Shown: in pieces, positions 42,024 to 52,200 of the stretch
Layout: each line of letters opens with the position of its first letter
Numbering within the stretch: the first letter of the stretch is position 1
Assembly: GCF_052078665.1 (NCBI RefSeq)
Contig: NZ_JBQJIK010000034.1
Span: 1 to 64,000 of the forward strand
Direction: 5' to 3'
Length of the DNA: 64,000 nt
Origin: Inquilinus sp052078665
GTDB lineage: Bacteria; Pseudomonadota; Alphaproteobacteria; DSM-16000; Inquilinaceae
Position numbers and translations under genes: made by a program
The notes under the pieces: generated by a model
What the model was told of the DNA's origin: nothing
The model's input: only the letters and a program-made list of their open reading frames with translations
The model's database searches: none

Positions 42024-43250
42024 ATGCCGGTCCGACCGAGCCATCTTCTCGTCGGCCTCGCCCTGCAGAATCTCGGCCGGCGCAAGACACGCACGGCCCT
42101 GCTCCTGGCGGCGGTCGCGATCAGCAGTGCGATCGTGTTCACCGGCGCGGTGCTGATGCGCAGCATCGGCACCAGCACCGCCATCGGGTTCAGCCGGCTC
42201 GGCGCCGACCTCATGGTGGTCCAGGAGGGCACGCTCGCCAACATCACGGCCGCCCTGCTGACGGTCGAGCCGACCGACCTGACGCTCGATGCCGGCCTGC
42301 TCGACCGTTCGAACCTCGCCGGCATCGCCCGCATTGCGCCGCAGCGGATATTCCGCACCGACCGATCCGGCCTCACCGGCCATGACGACAGCGTCGACCT
42401 GATCGGCTTCGATCCCGACCGCGACTTCACCGTCCAGCCGTGGATCTCCGATCGTCTCGGCCGTCCGATGCAGCCGGGCGACGTGATCTTCGGCGCGGCG
42501 CGGGACCTGCCCCTCGGCTCCGAGGTGGTGCTGTTCGGCGAGCCCTTCCGCGTCTGGGCGAAGCTCGCGCGCACCGGCGTCGGCACCCATGAGCGGGGCA
42601 TCTTCATGCCGTCGTCGAGCCTGCTCGCGCTCGCCCCCGCCATCCGCGCGAGCACCGGCGCGGTGCCGCCGGTGCTCGATCCCGGAAAGGTTTCGGGCTT
42701 TCTGGTCGAGCTCGCGCCCGGCGCGACGGAGCTTCAGATCCGCTTCGCGCTGCTGTCGCGGCTCCCGGGCATCAAGGTGGTGGTCGGCGACGCCATGCTG
42801 ACGGGAATCCGGCAGGGCCTGACCTCCCTGTTCGGCGGCACCCTCGCTTTGGTCGCGATCATGTTCGCCAGCACGGCGATCATGGTCAGCGTGCTGTTCT
42901 CCGCGATCGTCGCCGAGCGGCGCCGCGAGCTCGGCCTCCTCAAGGCGATCGGGGCGCGGCGGGGGCAGATCGTCGGCATGATGCTGATCGAGGCGATGGT
43001 CGCGACCGCCGCGGGCAGCGCCATCGGCGTGGCGATGGGGGTGCTGCTGCTGCGCGCCTTCGAACGCTCCCTGGTCTATTCCCTCAGGGAGATCGGCATC
43101 CCCTTCCTGTGGCTCGACACCGCGACGACGGTCGCGATCGCGATCGGCTGCATCGCCGCCGCGGCCGTCATCGGGGGGATCGGCGCGCTGGCCCCCGCAT
43201 GGCGTGCCAGCCGGCATGATGCCTATGAGCTGATCCGCGGCGAGGGCTGA
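42024..43250 (+). CDS. MacB/FtsX-type ABC transporter permease
   Basis: A 408-residue membrane protein: an N-terminal helix (ALLLAAVAISSAIVFTGAVL), a large periplasmic domain (residues about 50-270) and a C-terminal three-helix FtsX bundle (ALVAIMFASTAIMVSVLFSA, GMMLIEAMVATAAGSAIGVA, VAIAIGCIAAAAVIGGIGAL). The ERRRELGLLKAIGARRGQI coupling helix is typical. This 4-helix type is MacB/LolCE-like and works by mechanotransmission rather than channel transport. Its partner ATPase follows 3 bases later. It lies 35 bases after the propeller gene, suggesting it serves that protein or its cofactor, by analogy with NosDFY and NosZ (inference). Confidence 0.85.
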   Translation: MPVRPSHLLVGLALQNLGRRKTRTALLLAAVAISSAIVFTGAVLMRSIGTSTAIGFSRLGADLMVVQEGTLANITAALLTVEPTDLTLDAGLLDRSNLAGIARIAPQRIFRTDRSGLTGHDDSVDLIGFDPDRDFTVQPWISDRLGRPMQPGDVIFGAARDLPLGSEVVLFGEPFRVWAKLARTGVGTHERGIFMPSSSLLALAPAIRASTGAVPPVLDPGKVSGFLVELAPGATELQIRFALLSRLPGIKVVVGDAMLTGIRQGLTSLFGGTLALVAIMFASTAIMVSVLFSAIVAERRRELGLLKAIGARRGQIVGMMLIEAMVATAAGSAIGVAMGVLLLRAFERSLVYSLREIGIPFLWLDTATTVAIAIGCIAAAAVIGGIGALAPAWRASRHDAYELIRGEG

Positions 43251-43253
43251 GCG

Positions 43254-43922
43254 ATGCTGAGCTGCCGGGCCGTCGGGAAGACCTATCGCTCCGAGCGGGG
43301 GCCGGTCGAAGCGGTGCGCGGCATCGATCTCGACATCGCCGCCGGACGGTATGCGGCGGTGATCGGCCGGTCGGGCTCCGGCAAATCATCGCTGCTGGCG
43401 ATGATCGGCGGGCTGAGCCGTCCGACCGCCGGCGGCATCCGGATCGACGGCACCGACATCTGGTCGCTCCGCGACGACGCATTGGCACACTTCCGCAGCC
43501 AGCGGATCGGATATGTCTTCCAGTTCGCCAGCCTGCTGCCGACGCTGCGCCTGATCGACAACGTCGCGCTGCCCGCCTTGCTCGCCCGCCGGTCCACGGC
43601 CGTCGACCCCCATGGCCGTGCCGCCGAGCTGCTGGACGCCGTCGGCCTGGCCGATCATGCCGACGCCTACCCATCCGAGATATCGGCCGGCGAGCAGCGC
43701 CGCGCGGTGATCGCCCGGGCGCTCATCAACGACCCCATGCTGCTGCTGGCCGACGAACCGACCTCCGACCTCGACGAACAGACGGAGCGGGAGGTCATGT
43801 CGCACCTCCTCGGCGCCGCCCGCCGGCACGGGGCCACGCTTGTGCTGGTCACGCACAGCCTCGCGCTCGCCGCCGGGGCGGAAGAGGTGGTCCAGGTCGC
43901 CGACGGAAGGCTCGTGCCGTGA
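43254..43922 (+). CDS. LolD/MacB-type ABC transporter ATPase
   Basis: A 222-residue nucleotide-binding subunit with Walker A GRSGSGKSSLL (about 43-53), a Q-loop in YVFQFASLLPTLRL, the signature SAGEQRRAVIARAL (SGGQQ variant with ISAGEQ), Walker B LLLADEPTSDLD and an H-loop LVTHS. The overall match is to the LolD/MacB-type ATPases. It pairs with the permease before it. The next gene starts with a GTGA overlap at 43919, so all three are coupled. Confidence 0.93.
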   Translation: MLSCRAVGKTYRSERGPVEAVRGIDLDIAAGRYAAVIGRSGSGKSSLLAMIGGLSRPTAGGIRIDGTDIWSLRDDALAHFRSQRIGYVFQFASLLPTLRLIDNVALPALLARRSTAVDPHGRAAELLDAVGLADHADAYPSEISAGEQRRAVIARALINDPMLLLADEPTSDLDEQTEREVMSHLLGAARRHGATLVLVTHSLALAAGAEEVVQVADGRLVP

Positions 43923-44827
43923 CCGGCCGCCCTGCCGAGCAGCGCCTGCCGCGACTTCCTGATCTCGGCCGCCTCACCGACGCGCAGAAGGACGAGCTGA
44001 TCGTCAGCCTGTGGCAGACCCTGGCCGCGACGGAGACGGCCGATGGGGAGGAGGCGCCGGTCGGCGCCGGCGGCCTGGTCGGCAATGCCGATGCGAACCG
44101 CCGCGGCCGGCCGTCGGCGGTGTCGGCCGGCGACCTGCGCGACCGCATCCGGCGGACGACGCCGTCCCGCCGCGGGCAAGGCCCGGCGACGAAGCGGAGG
44201 GGGCTTGGGCGCGGGCTCGGCTGGGGCGAGTCCAAGATCCTGCTCTGGGTGCTGGTCGCGATCGGTTTCGGCTTCCTGGCGGATTTCGGTGTCGGCCGAT
44301 ACCAGCTGCACGCCACCGAGCTGCGCGAACGCGCGGCGCTCGAGCTCGAGAATGCAGCCTTTGCCGGGCTTTTCGCCGAGCTCACCGAGATCCGCTATGA
44401 GCCCGACGGCAAATCCTACCGCGCCACGGTCAACATGCAGAACCTGAACCCGGACGGCCCGCTTTACGCGATGCTCAATCCGATGCGCGTGTTCGTGCAG
44501 TCGGGCCTGACCTGGCAGGAGGTCCCGGCGCAGGCCGCGAGCGGGTCCGGCTGGGGCGTCGTTCGGCTCGACGACGCGCGGCAGGTCCAGGTGCTGTTTC
44601 AGGCCGATGCCGAGGATTGGGCCGAGCTCATCCCCGGCTACATGCATGTGCGGATCGAGAACGACATGCTGATCAGCCGCAGCGGCGAGCCGAAGGACGA
44701 CATCGTCGAGCGCGACAACCGCTTCTACGTCTATCTCAAGCCGCAAGGCGCCGACGACGAAGCGATCCGGCGCCGGTCGAACTTCTCCGGAACGCCGCCG
44801 GTCTTCATCCCGATGCCGCCGCACTGA
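43919..44827 (+). CDS. Single-pass membrane protein with periplasmic domain, unknown
   Basis: A 302-residue protein. The cytoplasmic N-terminus (about 1-100) is basic and disordered (LGRGLGWGESK follows), one helix spans about 105-123 (ILLWVLVAIGFGFLADFGVG), and the periplasmic part (about 140-300) has a beta-rich core: RYEPDGKSYRATVNMQNLNP, RVFVQSGLTWQEVP, DNRFYVYLKPQGADDE. The start GTG overlaps the ATPase stop. It looks like an accessory factor of the preceding ABC transporter or propeller protein. No family is recognised. Confidence 0.7.
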   Translation: MTGRPAEQRLPRLPDLGRLTDAQKDELIVSLWQTLAATETADGEEAPVGAGGLVGNADANRRGRPSAVSAGDLRDRIRRTTPSRRGQGPATKRRGLGRGLGWGESKILLWVLVAIGFGFLADFGVGRYQLHATELRERAALELENAAFAGLFAELTEIRYEPDGKSYRATVNMQNLNPDGPLYAMLNPMRVFVQSGLTWQEVPAQAASGSGWGVVRLDDARQVQVLFQADAEDWAELIPGYMHVRIENDMLISRSGEPKDDIVERDNRFYVYLKPQGADDEAIRRRSNFSGTPPVFIPMPPH

Positions 44828-45236
44828 CCGCTGCCTGCGGCGCGCTCATGGGCTCCGGCGGGCGCGTGCGCCGAAGCATTGAGACGACCTGCACACCGGT
44901 TTGAGATTCCCGGCAAAACATGATCGGCCGCCAGCAGATACAACATCACGACTGCGGCCGTCGTCATGAAGAACCGCAGGAGTGCCCGGGCAAAACCGAA
45001 GCACCCGGCCGCACGACGATGGAGACAAGGGCGGTGAATGCTCTGAGCGGTGAAATCGAAACGACGACGCGACTGTTCCTGCATTCGATCACGGTCCGGA
45101 GCGGCCGGGCGCTGGGCGAAATTTCGATCGAACCGGGCCGTGGGATACTGACTGGACTCTTGGCCTCGAAACCCCGGCCGCGGATCGGCTCCGCCTCCCC
45201 GAGGAGCGACGCCGGAAGCCGCGGGAGTGTGGCGCC
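44828..45236. other. 409-bp spacer upstream of the T6SS operon
   Basis: No gene is supported. A short minus-strand frame near 44965 has a hydrophobic run (TTAAVVMLYLLAADHVLP), but lacks a ribosome site and good codon use. It contains the second copy of the 38-base shared element (44880-44917). The tagH promoter must lie here, but no consensus -35/-10 or sigma54 site is seen. Confidence 0.5.
44880..44917 (+). repeat. Shared promoter-region element, copy 2
   Basis: TGAGACG (44880-44886) and TTTGAGATTCCCGGCAAA (44900-44917) match copy 1 at 39184-39221 with the same spacing; the 18-base half differs at two positions. Confidence 0.45.
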
Positions 45237-46628
45237 ATGGACGTGACGTCCGGCGATCGTCTGACCCTGACGGTCACCACACCGGGCTGGGACCGGCCGC
45301 GGACCTTCGAGATCGGCCCCGCCGGCGGCTGGATCGGGCGCGATCGCGGATGTGAGGTGGCGATCGACGACGCGGACCAGTTCATATCATCGCGGCATGC
45401 CCGCATCGATTACGCCAAGGGTGCGTTCTGGCTGTCCGATCAGAGCACGAACGGCACGTTCCTGAACGGCAGCATGGCGCGGATGGAACATGGCCAGCGC
45501 CAGCGCCTGGCCGACGGCGACACTCTCCGGGTCGGGCTCTTCGATATTGCGGTCGCGGTCCGCCGGTCCTCGACCGAGGCGCCGGTTCCCCTGCCGGCGG
45601 ACGCGCCGGGCGCCGCGGCCGAGCACGGGACCGACACCACCATGCGATGGACGGGAGACCCTCTGTCCGATCTCGGACTCGGCTCCCGCGCCGGCCCGCA
45701 ACCGGAGGCCACGAAGACCATGCAGCCTCTGTACTCCGACCCGCTTGGAGCCCTTATCTCCGATCTCATCGGCGGCACCGGCGCGCCGGTGCCGCCGACC
45801 TCGACGACGAATGCCGCCGGGGATCGATCTGCCGATCGCTTCTTCGGCGACAACCCGTACGCGACATCGATCGGTGGCCCTTTCCATGCGCGGGATGCGC
45901 ATGCGGCAGAGGCGTTCCCCGGGGCCGAGGCACCTGTCCGGCCCAACCCGGCCGAGGCCCCGCCCGCGGCGGGCATGCCGCCCTTGTCATGGCCCGCGGA
46001 CCCGTCACGTGACTCGGCCCTCCTGGCTGCCCCGGACATGCCCACCGCGCAGGCGGTGGTGAGCCGGGCGGACCTGTCGATCGAAGCCCTGGCCGCATTC
46101 TGGCACGGCCTCGGCATCCTCCCGAGGTCGCTCCGTCCCGACGATCTCGTGGCCGTCATGGCCGAGTTCGGGGCGGCGCTCCGCGAGGCATCGGACAGCT
46201 TCGCCGCGGTGCTGCGCACCTCGAGCGGTGAAGAGGGGGCTGTGCGCAATCCCTTCGCCGGCGGTCACGGCAACCTCCGCCGATACATCAATGGCCGCCC
46301 CGATGGCATGCTGCCGCTGGACGACGCGGTGCGCGACGTCTTCGTCCGGATTGCGGAGCGCGACCAGGCTTACGGGGCCGCAGTCCGGTCCGGCATCCGC
46401 CGCATGGCGCAGAGCATTGCCGCCAGTTCGATCGAAAAGCGATTCGGCGCGACGCTGCGATCGCGCCGGCCACGCTCTCGCCGAGCCGAGCTCTGGCACC
46501 TGTTCAGCGCCATGGAGAGCGAGCTCGTCGATCTCGCGGAGGCCGTGTTCCAGAGAGAGCTTGCCGAGCGCCTGCGCGGCACTTCGCATCGCCCGACCTA
46601 CCGCGGCGTCGACGGGGAGGAGCTGTGA
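45237..46628 (+). CDS. tagH: Type VI secretion-associated FHA-domain protein
   Basis: A 463-residue cytoplasmic protein. The N-terminal FHA domain carries the phosphothreonine-binding residues in GWIGRDRGCEVAI, FISSRHARID and DQSTNGTFLNG. A disordered P/A/D-rich middle (about 115-265) and a C-terminal TagH-type helical domain (LAAFWHGLGILPRSLRPDDL, then RRYINGRPDGMLPLD and FHLFSAME-like end) follow. TagH/Fha1 is phosphorylated by PpkA kinase in Pseudomonas aeruginosa and starts T6SS assembly; a kinase gene is in the same operon. It is the first gene of the main cluster. Confidence 0.9.
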   Translation: MDVTSGDRLTLTVTTPGWDRPRTFEIGPAGGWIGRDRGCEVAIDDADQFISSRHARIDYAKGAFWLSDQSTNGTFLNGSMARMEHGQRQRLADGDTLRVGLFDIAVAVRRSSTEAPVPLPADAPGAAAEHGTDTTMRWTGDPLSDLGLGSRAGPQPEATKTMQPLYSDPLGALISDLIGGTGAPVPPTSTTNAAGDRSADRFFGDNPYATSIGGPFHARDAHAAEAFPGAEAPVRPNPAEAPPAAGMPPLSWPADPSRDSALLAAPDMPTAQAVVSRADLSIEALAAFWHGLGILPRSLRPDDLVAVMAEFGAALREASDSFAAVLRTSSGEEGAVRNPFAGGHGNLRRYINGRPDGMLPLDDAVRDVFVRIAERDQAYGAAVRSGIRRMAQSIAASSIEKRFGATLRSRRPRSRRAELWHLFSAMESELVDLAEAVFQRELAERLRGTSHRPTYRGVDGEEL

Positions 46629-47107
46629 TGCGCGCCGTCGGCCTCTGCATCGCCGTCGCGGTCGGGGCGACGATGGCGGGATGCGGGTCGTCGCCGACCC
46701 AGGTGGCCCTGACCCTGGCCGCTTCCGAACAGCTCAATCCGAATTCCGAGAACCAGCCGTCGCCGACCGTGGTCAGGATCTACGAGCTGAAATCCGCCGA
46801 TGCCTTCAACGCGGCGACCTTCGACGGTCTCTTCTACAACGACACGACGACGCTGGGGGCGGATCTGCTCGGCCGCAAAGAGGTCGAGGTGCTCCCGGGA
46901 CAGACGGTCACCGTGGACCGGACCGCGGAAGCCGGGACCGGCTTCGTCGGCGTCGTCGCGGGGTTCCGCACGCCACAGGGAACGCAGTGGCGCGGCACGC
47001 TCCCGGTCGAAGCGGAAGACGACAACCCGATCCAGGTCAACCTGGCGCCATCGTCCCTGACGGTCGCCAAGGGGCCGTCGGGCGGCTTCTTCTTCGGTCT
47101 TTTCTGA
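46628..47107 (+). CDS. tssJ: T6SS outer-membrane lipoprotein TssJ
   Basis: A 159-residue lipoprotein with signal sequence and lipobox (VGATMAGC, Cys at about residue 19). The mature part is a transthyretin-like beta-sandwich with the family features SPTVVRIYELKSADAFNAAT and FDGLFYNDTTTLGADLLGRK. TssJ anchors the TssJLM membrane complex in the outer membrane by binding TssM. ATG 46628 overlaps the stop of tagH. Typical length for the family. Confidence 0.92.
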   Translation: MRAVGLCIAVAVGATMAGCGSSPTQVALTLAASEQLNPNSENQPSPTVVRIYELKSADAFNAATFDGLFYNDTTTLGADLLGRKEVEVLPGQTVTVDRTAEAGTGFVGVVAGFRTPQGTQWRGTLPVEAEDDNPIQVNLAPSSLTVAKGPSGGFFFGLF

Positions 47108-47119
47108 GGCGCAACGCCC

Positions 47120-48442
47120 GTGTCACTCCGCGCAAGACCCCTCTGGTTCGAAGGCCAGCTCGTCCGGCCTCAGCACCTGCAGCAGCTGCAGCGCTGGCTG
47201 GAGGCCATGATCGAGGACCGGATCGGCGGTGTCAGCCCCTTCTCCTGGGGGGTTGCCGCGCTCGAACTCGACGGCTCCCTCCTGCCGCTCGGCAAGATCG
47301 GGATCGAGAGCTGCCGCGCCATCCTGCCGGACGGCGTGCCGATCGACATCCCGGCCAAGGACGACAGGCCGGCCCCGATCACGATCCCTGCCGAAACCGC
47401 CAACCGCGTGGTCAAGCTGGCGATCCCCGCCCGCGCCGCGGACGAGCTGGAGGTCGGCACGGCCGCTTCGCGGTTCCGGCTGAAGCAGCAGCCGGTGCGC
47501 AACACGACGGGGGAGAGCCAGCCCGCCCAGATCGCCATCGGCGTTCCGACCCTGCGGCTGATCCTGGACGGCGACCCGGAAGACGAGCTGGTGTGCCTGC
47601 CGCTGCTGCGGATCGATCGGGTGGATCCGGCGGGCCGGGTGTTGATCGATGCCAGCTTCGTGCCGCCTTCCCTCAGGCTCGGGGCGCATCCCCGTTTCGT
47701 CGCCTTCGCCCGCGAGATCGAAGGCATGCTGTCCGGCCACGGCAACAGCCTCTCGCGGCGCGTCGATCCGGCCCGGGCCGGATTCGGGGTCGCGACCATG
47801 GTCGACTTCACGCTCCTGCAGCTGATCAACGGCCATGAGCCGGTCTTCGCCTCGCTCGCCCGCTCGGTGGAGCTGGGCCCGCATGCGCTGTATCACGAGG
47901 CGCTGCGCCTGGCCGGCGCGCTCGCGACCTTCTCGCGGACCGGCCGCCGGCCGCCTCCTCTGCCGGACTGGCGGCACGACGACCCCGGCCCGTGCCTCGC
48001 CGCCCTCGCCGAGGTGATCCGCGACCTGATCAGCCAGCTGTCCACCGACACCGCGATCTCGCTGCCGCTGCAGCCCCGCGGGCAGGGCGTGTGGGTGTCG
48101 CCGATCACCGACCGCCCGCTGCTGTCCGGTGCGACCTTCGTGCTGGTCGTGTCCGCTTCGGTGGATCCGGAGCAGCTGCGCAGCAGCCTGCCGGCGCAGG
48201 CGAAGATCGGTCCGGCCGAGGCCATCCGCGACCTCGTCAATCTGCAGCTGCCGGGCATAGCGCTGCGGCCGATGCCGGTCGCGCCCCGCGAAATCCCCTA
48301 TCGTTCGGGCTCCGTCTATTTCGAACTGGACCGGACCTCGGACCTGTGGCGCCAGCTCCAGCAGTCGCCGGCCTTCGTCCTGCATATCGGCAGTGAATTC
48401 CCAGGGCTCGTGCTCGAGTTCTGGGCGATACGGCTGGGCTGA
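47120..48442 (+). CDS. tssK: T6SS baseplate protein TssK
   Basis: A 440-residue protein matching TssK: WFEGQLVRPQHLQQLQRWLE at the start, RIDRVDPAGRVLIDASFVPP in the middle, and the C-terminal YRSGSVYFELDRTSDLWRQL. TssK is a trimer that ties the baseplate (TssEFG) to the membrane complex through TssL and TssM. The neighbours tssJ and tssL fit the usual order. It starts with GTG 12 bases after tssJ. Confidence 0.93.
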   Translation: MSLRARPLWFEGQLVRPQHLQQLQRWLEAMIEDRIGGVSPFSWGVAALELDGSLLPLGKIGIESCRAILPDGVPIDIPAKDDRPAPITIPAETANRVVKLAIPARAADELEVGTAASRFRLKQQPVRNTTGESQPAQIAIGVPTLRLILDGDPEDELVCLPLLRIDRVDPAGRVLIDASFVPPSLRLGAHPRFVAFAREIEGMLSGHGNSLSRRVDPARAGFGVATMVDFTLLQLINGHEPVFASLARSVELGPHALYHEALRLAGALATFSRTGRRPPPLPDWRHDDPGPCLAALAEVIRDLISQLSTDTAISLPLQPRGQGVWVSPITDRPLLSGATFVLVVSASVDPEQLRSSLPAQAKIGPAEAIRDLVNLQLPGIALRPMPVAPREIPYRSGSVYFELDRTSDLWRQLQQSPAFVLHIGSEFPGLVLEFWAIRLG

Positions 48443-48443
48443 G

Positions 48444-49283
48444 ATGGCAGACACGGCGCGGACATTTCCCCTGTTCGACGACCGCGGCGGCGGGGCGGCG
48501 GAAGCGGGATCCACGCGCCGCCTGCCACCGGTCGCGGCCGGCGGCGGCGGCGAGCGCGCGGCCGAGGCATCCCCCCCGCCACCCGCCGGCGCAGGACCCT
48601 TCCTGGTCCATGCCTGGCCGCTGCTGGCCATGCTCTGGCGGCTTGCCGCAGGGGCCGTGGCGGAGCGGCCGGAGCGGCTGAAGGAGGCGGCTGCCGAGCA
48701 GATCAGGGCCTTCGAGCAGGCCGCGCTGTCGGCGGGCCTCGATGCCCGGCAGATCGCCATCGCACGGTACACGCTGTGCACCGCGATCGACGAAGCCGTC
48801 GTCACCACCGGCTGGGGCGCGGAGTCCGGCTGGGCCCTGCGCAGCCTGCTCAGCATCTTCCACGGCGAGACCTGGGGCGGCGAGAAGGTCTTCACCTTCA
48901 TCGAGCGCGCCTTGGCGGCGCCGAACCGCACCGACGGCCTGCTGCAGCTCTTCCACATGGTCCTGGTGCTGGGCTTCCAGGGCAAGTTCCGGCTCGAACG
49001 GGACGGCACCGCCAGCGTCGACGCCCTGCGCGAGCGGCTGTTCGAGACCCTGCGGCCGCATTATGGCCAGAAGCCGGCCTTCCCGGAACCAGCCAGGCAG
49101 CCGGTCACCCGCGCCCGCCGGCTGCTGCGCTACGTTCCGGTCTGGTCGGTCGCGCTGCTGTGCGTGCTGCTGTCCGCGGTGGTGTTCGCCTGGCTCGACT
49201 ATGAGCTGAAGCACAGCGCGGACGCCGTCGCGCAGCAGTTCGACGCGGTCGCCTCGCCATCGCCGGGAGCGGCCTCGCCATGA
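48444..49283 (+). CDS. tssL: T6SS membrane protein TssL (DotU/IcmH family)
   Basis: A 279-residue inner-membrane protein. The N-terminal about 50 residues are disordered (G/A/P-rich). The DotU cytoplasmic hook domain follows (LCTAIDEAVVTTGWGAESGW, SLLSIFHGETWGGEKVF, LQLFHMVLVLGFQGKFRL) and a single C-terminal membrane helix (YVPVWSVALLCVLLSAVVFA) with a short periplasmic tail. There is no C-terminal OmpA-like peptidoglycan-binding domain, unlike some TssL proteins, so peptidoglycan anchoring must come from elsewhere. It overlaps tssM by 4 bases. Confidence 0.93.
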   Translation: MADTARTFPLFDDRGGGAAEAGSTRRLPPVAAGGGGERAAEASPPPPAGAGPFLVHAWPLLAMLWRLAAGAVAERPERLKEAAAEQIRAFEQAALSAGLDARQIAIARYTLCTAIDEAVVTTGWGAESGWALRSLLSIFHGETWGGEKVFTFIERALAAPNRTDGLLQLFHMVLVLGFQGKFRLERDGTASVDALRERLFETLRPHYGQKPAFPEPARQPVTRARRLLRYVPVWSVALLCVLLSAVVFAWLDYELKHSADAVAQQFDAVASPSPGAASP

Positions 49284-52200
49284 TGTCGCTCATGCGATCG
49301 ATGCTGTCGATGCGTCGGTTGGGGGTCCTCGTCGGCATCGTCGCGGCCTGCCTGCTGATCTGGTTCTTCGGGGCGCAGCTGCTTGGCGCCGTCCTGGCCG
49401 GCGTCGGCGCGCGTCTGCTGGCGATCGCGGCCGTCATTTCGATCTGGCTTGCGATCGAGGCGATCTCGTTCTGGCGCCGGCGGCGCAACAACGCCCGGAT
49501 GCTGGATTCCCTGAAACGGGACCAGGCGGCCTCCCCGGACGGCACGAACCTGGCCGAACAGACGGAGATGCAGGAGCAGTTCGACAGGACCTTCGAGCTG
49601 CTGCGGTCCGAGAAGATCGGCGGAGGCCTGGCCCAGGATTTCCTCTACGCGTTGCCGTTCTACCTGCTGATCGGCCCGCAATCGGCCGGAAAGTCGTCGC
49701 TGGTGGCGCGATCCGGTCTGCGCATGCCGATCGAGGATCGCCTCGGAACCGGCGGCCTCAACATGCAGGTCAGCGGCCGCCGGACCCGATGGTGGTTCGC
49801 CGAGGACGGGCTGCTGATCACCACTGCGGGCAGCGACGACCAGCAGTCGGAGGCGCAGGAGGCGGGGGCGGCGACCTGGAATGGCCTGCTGGCCTTCCTG
49901 TCCAAGCACAGGCCGCGCCGGCCGCTGGATGCGATCGTGGTCGTGGTCGACGTCGATACGCTGCTGACCGGCCGCGGCGCGCGGCTGGCGGCCAATCTGC
50001 GCGCCAGGCTGCAGGACGCGATGCGGGCCTTCTCCGCCCGGCTGCCGATCTATGTCGTCGTCAGCAAATGCGACCATCTCCCCGGATTCGAGGAGACGTT
50101 CTGGTCGCTGGACGAGACCCAGCGGGCCCGCGCGGTCGGAACCCTGCTGCCCGTCGACCGCGATCGGGCCCCCGCCGCGGATGTCGGAACCCTGCTCCTG
50201 CGCGAGCTGTCGGCCAGCCTGAACGCGGTCTCGCGGCTGGTGCCGTTCGTCGCGGCGACCGAGCGTGATCCGGCCCGGCGGGCGTTGATCGTCGGGCTGC
50301 CGGAACAGCTTTCGGCGGCGGCAGCGGCGGCGGTTGCCTTCACCGTCGAACTCGTGCGCTCGGGCCGGCGCGACCGCTCACCCATGCTTCGGGGCGTCTT
50401 CTTCACGGCCTCCGGCGGGCCCGAACCCGCCGACAGCCGGTTGGTGGATGGTTGGGGCAGCCGCTTCTCCCGGCCGATGGGGCTGAGCCTCCAACCGGCG
50501 GAAGGCCGCCGCCAGGCCGGCAGCGGCGAATCCGATCGAAGCTATTTCGTCACCGGCCTGTTCCGCGACTGCATCTTCCCCGAGGCGGGTCTTGCCGACC
50601 GCAACCCGAAGGTCGAGCGGCGGATGGCGATGATGCATGCCGCCGGCTATATCGCCTGCCTGACCGGGCTCGTCGCATCCTGCCTTCTCTGGTTCACCGA
50701 AAGCGCCGCCCACCGGGCTCGTCTCGAGCTCTTCCTCCAGGGCGCGGCAAGGGAGCTGGCGCTCGAGCGGAGCCTAGCGCCTTCGAGCGGGATGGCGGGT
50801 CAGCAGCCACTTCTGGACGAAGCCCGACAAGTGTCCATGCTGAATCCCAGCGGCGTCGCGATCGAGAGATTCGTCGGCTTCAGCCCCCTGGGCATCATCG
50901 CCGGCACGCGGGATGCGGCCCGCAGCGCCTATTCGCGGATTCTCACCAGCCAGTACCTGCCGGCGGTCCTCGCCCAGCTCAGCGGCCAGCTTCGCCAGGC
51001 CGTCTCCGCGGGCTCGGATGCCGGCACCATCCGGTCGCTGCTGGCCGTCTATCTCATGATGGGCGAGCCGGAACACTACGCCAGGCAGGATGTCTCGGCC
51101 TGGGGCGCAGGGGTCATCAATGCGGCCTACGGCCTGGATCCGGAGCGCAGGGAGGCGGCGCTCGACCACTTCACCAGCCTGCTCGACCTGATGCCGGTGC
51201 CGGTCAGCCTGGACCAGGCCCTGATCAGCAATGCGCGCTCCTTGCTGCGGCAGCGCCCCGATGCCGATCGGATCTACGCCCAGCTCCGCAACCTCGCCCT
51301 GAACAGCAGCGATGCCAGTCCGATCGATGTGGTCGAGGCGCTCGGCCCTGCCGGCTCGCAGCTGCTGATGCTGCGATCCCAGGCCGGCCTTCCCGTGTCG
51401 GTGCCGGGCTTCTACACGCGCGACGGCTTCTACAAGATCTTCGTGCCGCAGGCGCCGCGACTGGTGCGGAACGCCGGTGAGACCGATTGGGTGCTGGGGC
51501 ACACCGACGGCGGGGATGCGGCGGAGCGCGCCGAGATCCTCGCGCGGGTGACCGATGCCTATGTCCGCGACTACGTGAAGGCCTGGCAGTCGATCGTCGG
51601 GCAGATGGCCCTGCGTGAGCTGCCCGACCTGCCCAGCATCGTGAGCGGCCTGCAGACCCTGGCCGGACCGGATTCGCCGCTGGTGCAGTTCATCCAGCTG
51701 GTGACGACCCACACCGACCTTCCGGTGCCGGCACCGGCGCCGGAAGCGTCGATCCTGGGCCAGGTGACGAATGCGGTCGAAGGGGCCGTGCCGGCGGCCG
51801 GGCCGGCGGCAGCCGGCGCGGCGCAGACCGTTCTGGCAAGCGTCGGTTCACAGCCGGCCGGCAATCCGCTCGGCACCCAGGCATGGCCGGGCGACGCGAT
51901 CCGCACCCCCTTCGCGACCCTGCAGGGGCTGATCGCCAGCCGCGACGGCCGGGCGCCGGTCCTGCGCATTCAGGACAGCCTGACCGCGGCCTACGGCGTC
52001 ATGTCGGGCATCGCGTCGGCGCAGGATCCCGATGCGGCCGCCCAGCAGGTGGCGGCAAAGGTCATCTCCGGCCAGGGGGGCGACCCGCTGATCGGTCTGC
52101 GGGTGCAGGCCGTGTCCCTGCCGCGACCGGTCGACGGCATCATCCGCAGCCTGTACCAGAACATCTGGGACGTGCTGCTGCAGTTGACGCGCAGCCGCAT

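Noticed and set aside
44846..45028. A small hydrophobic minus-strand frame upstream of tagH
   Set aside because: No ribosome site, weak codon pattern, and it overlaps the repeated regulatory element.
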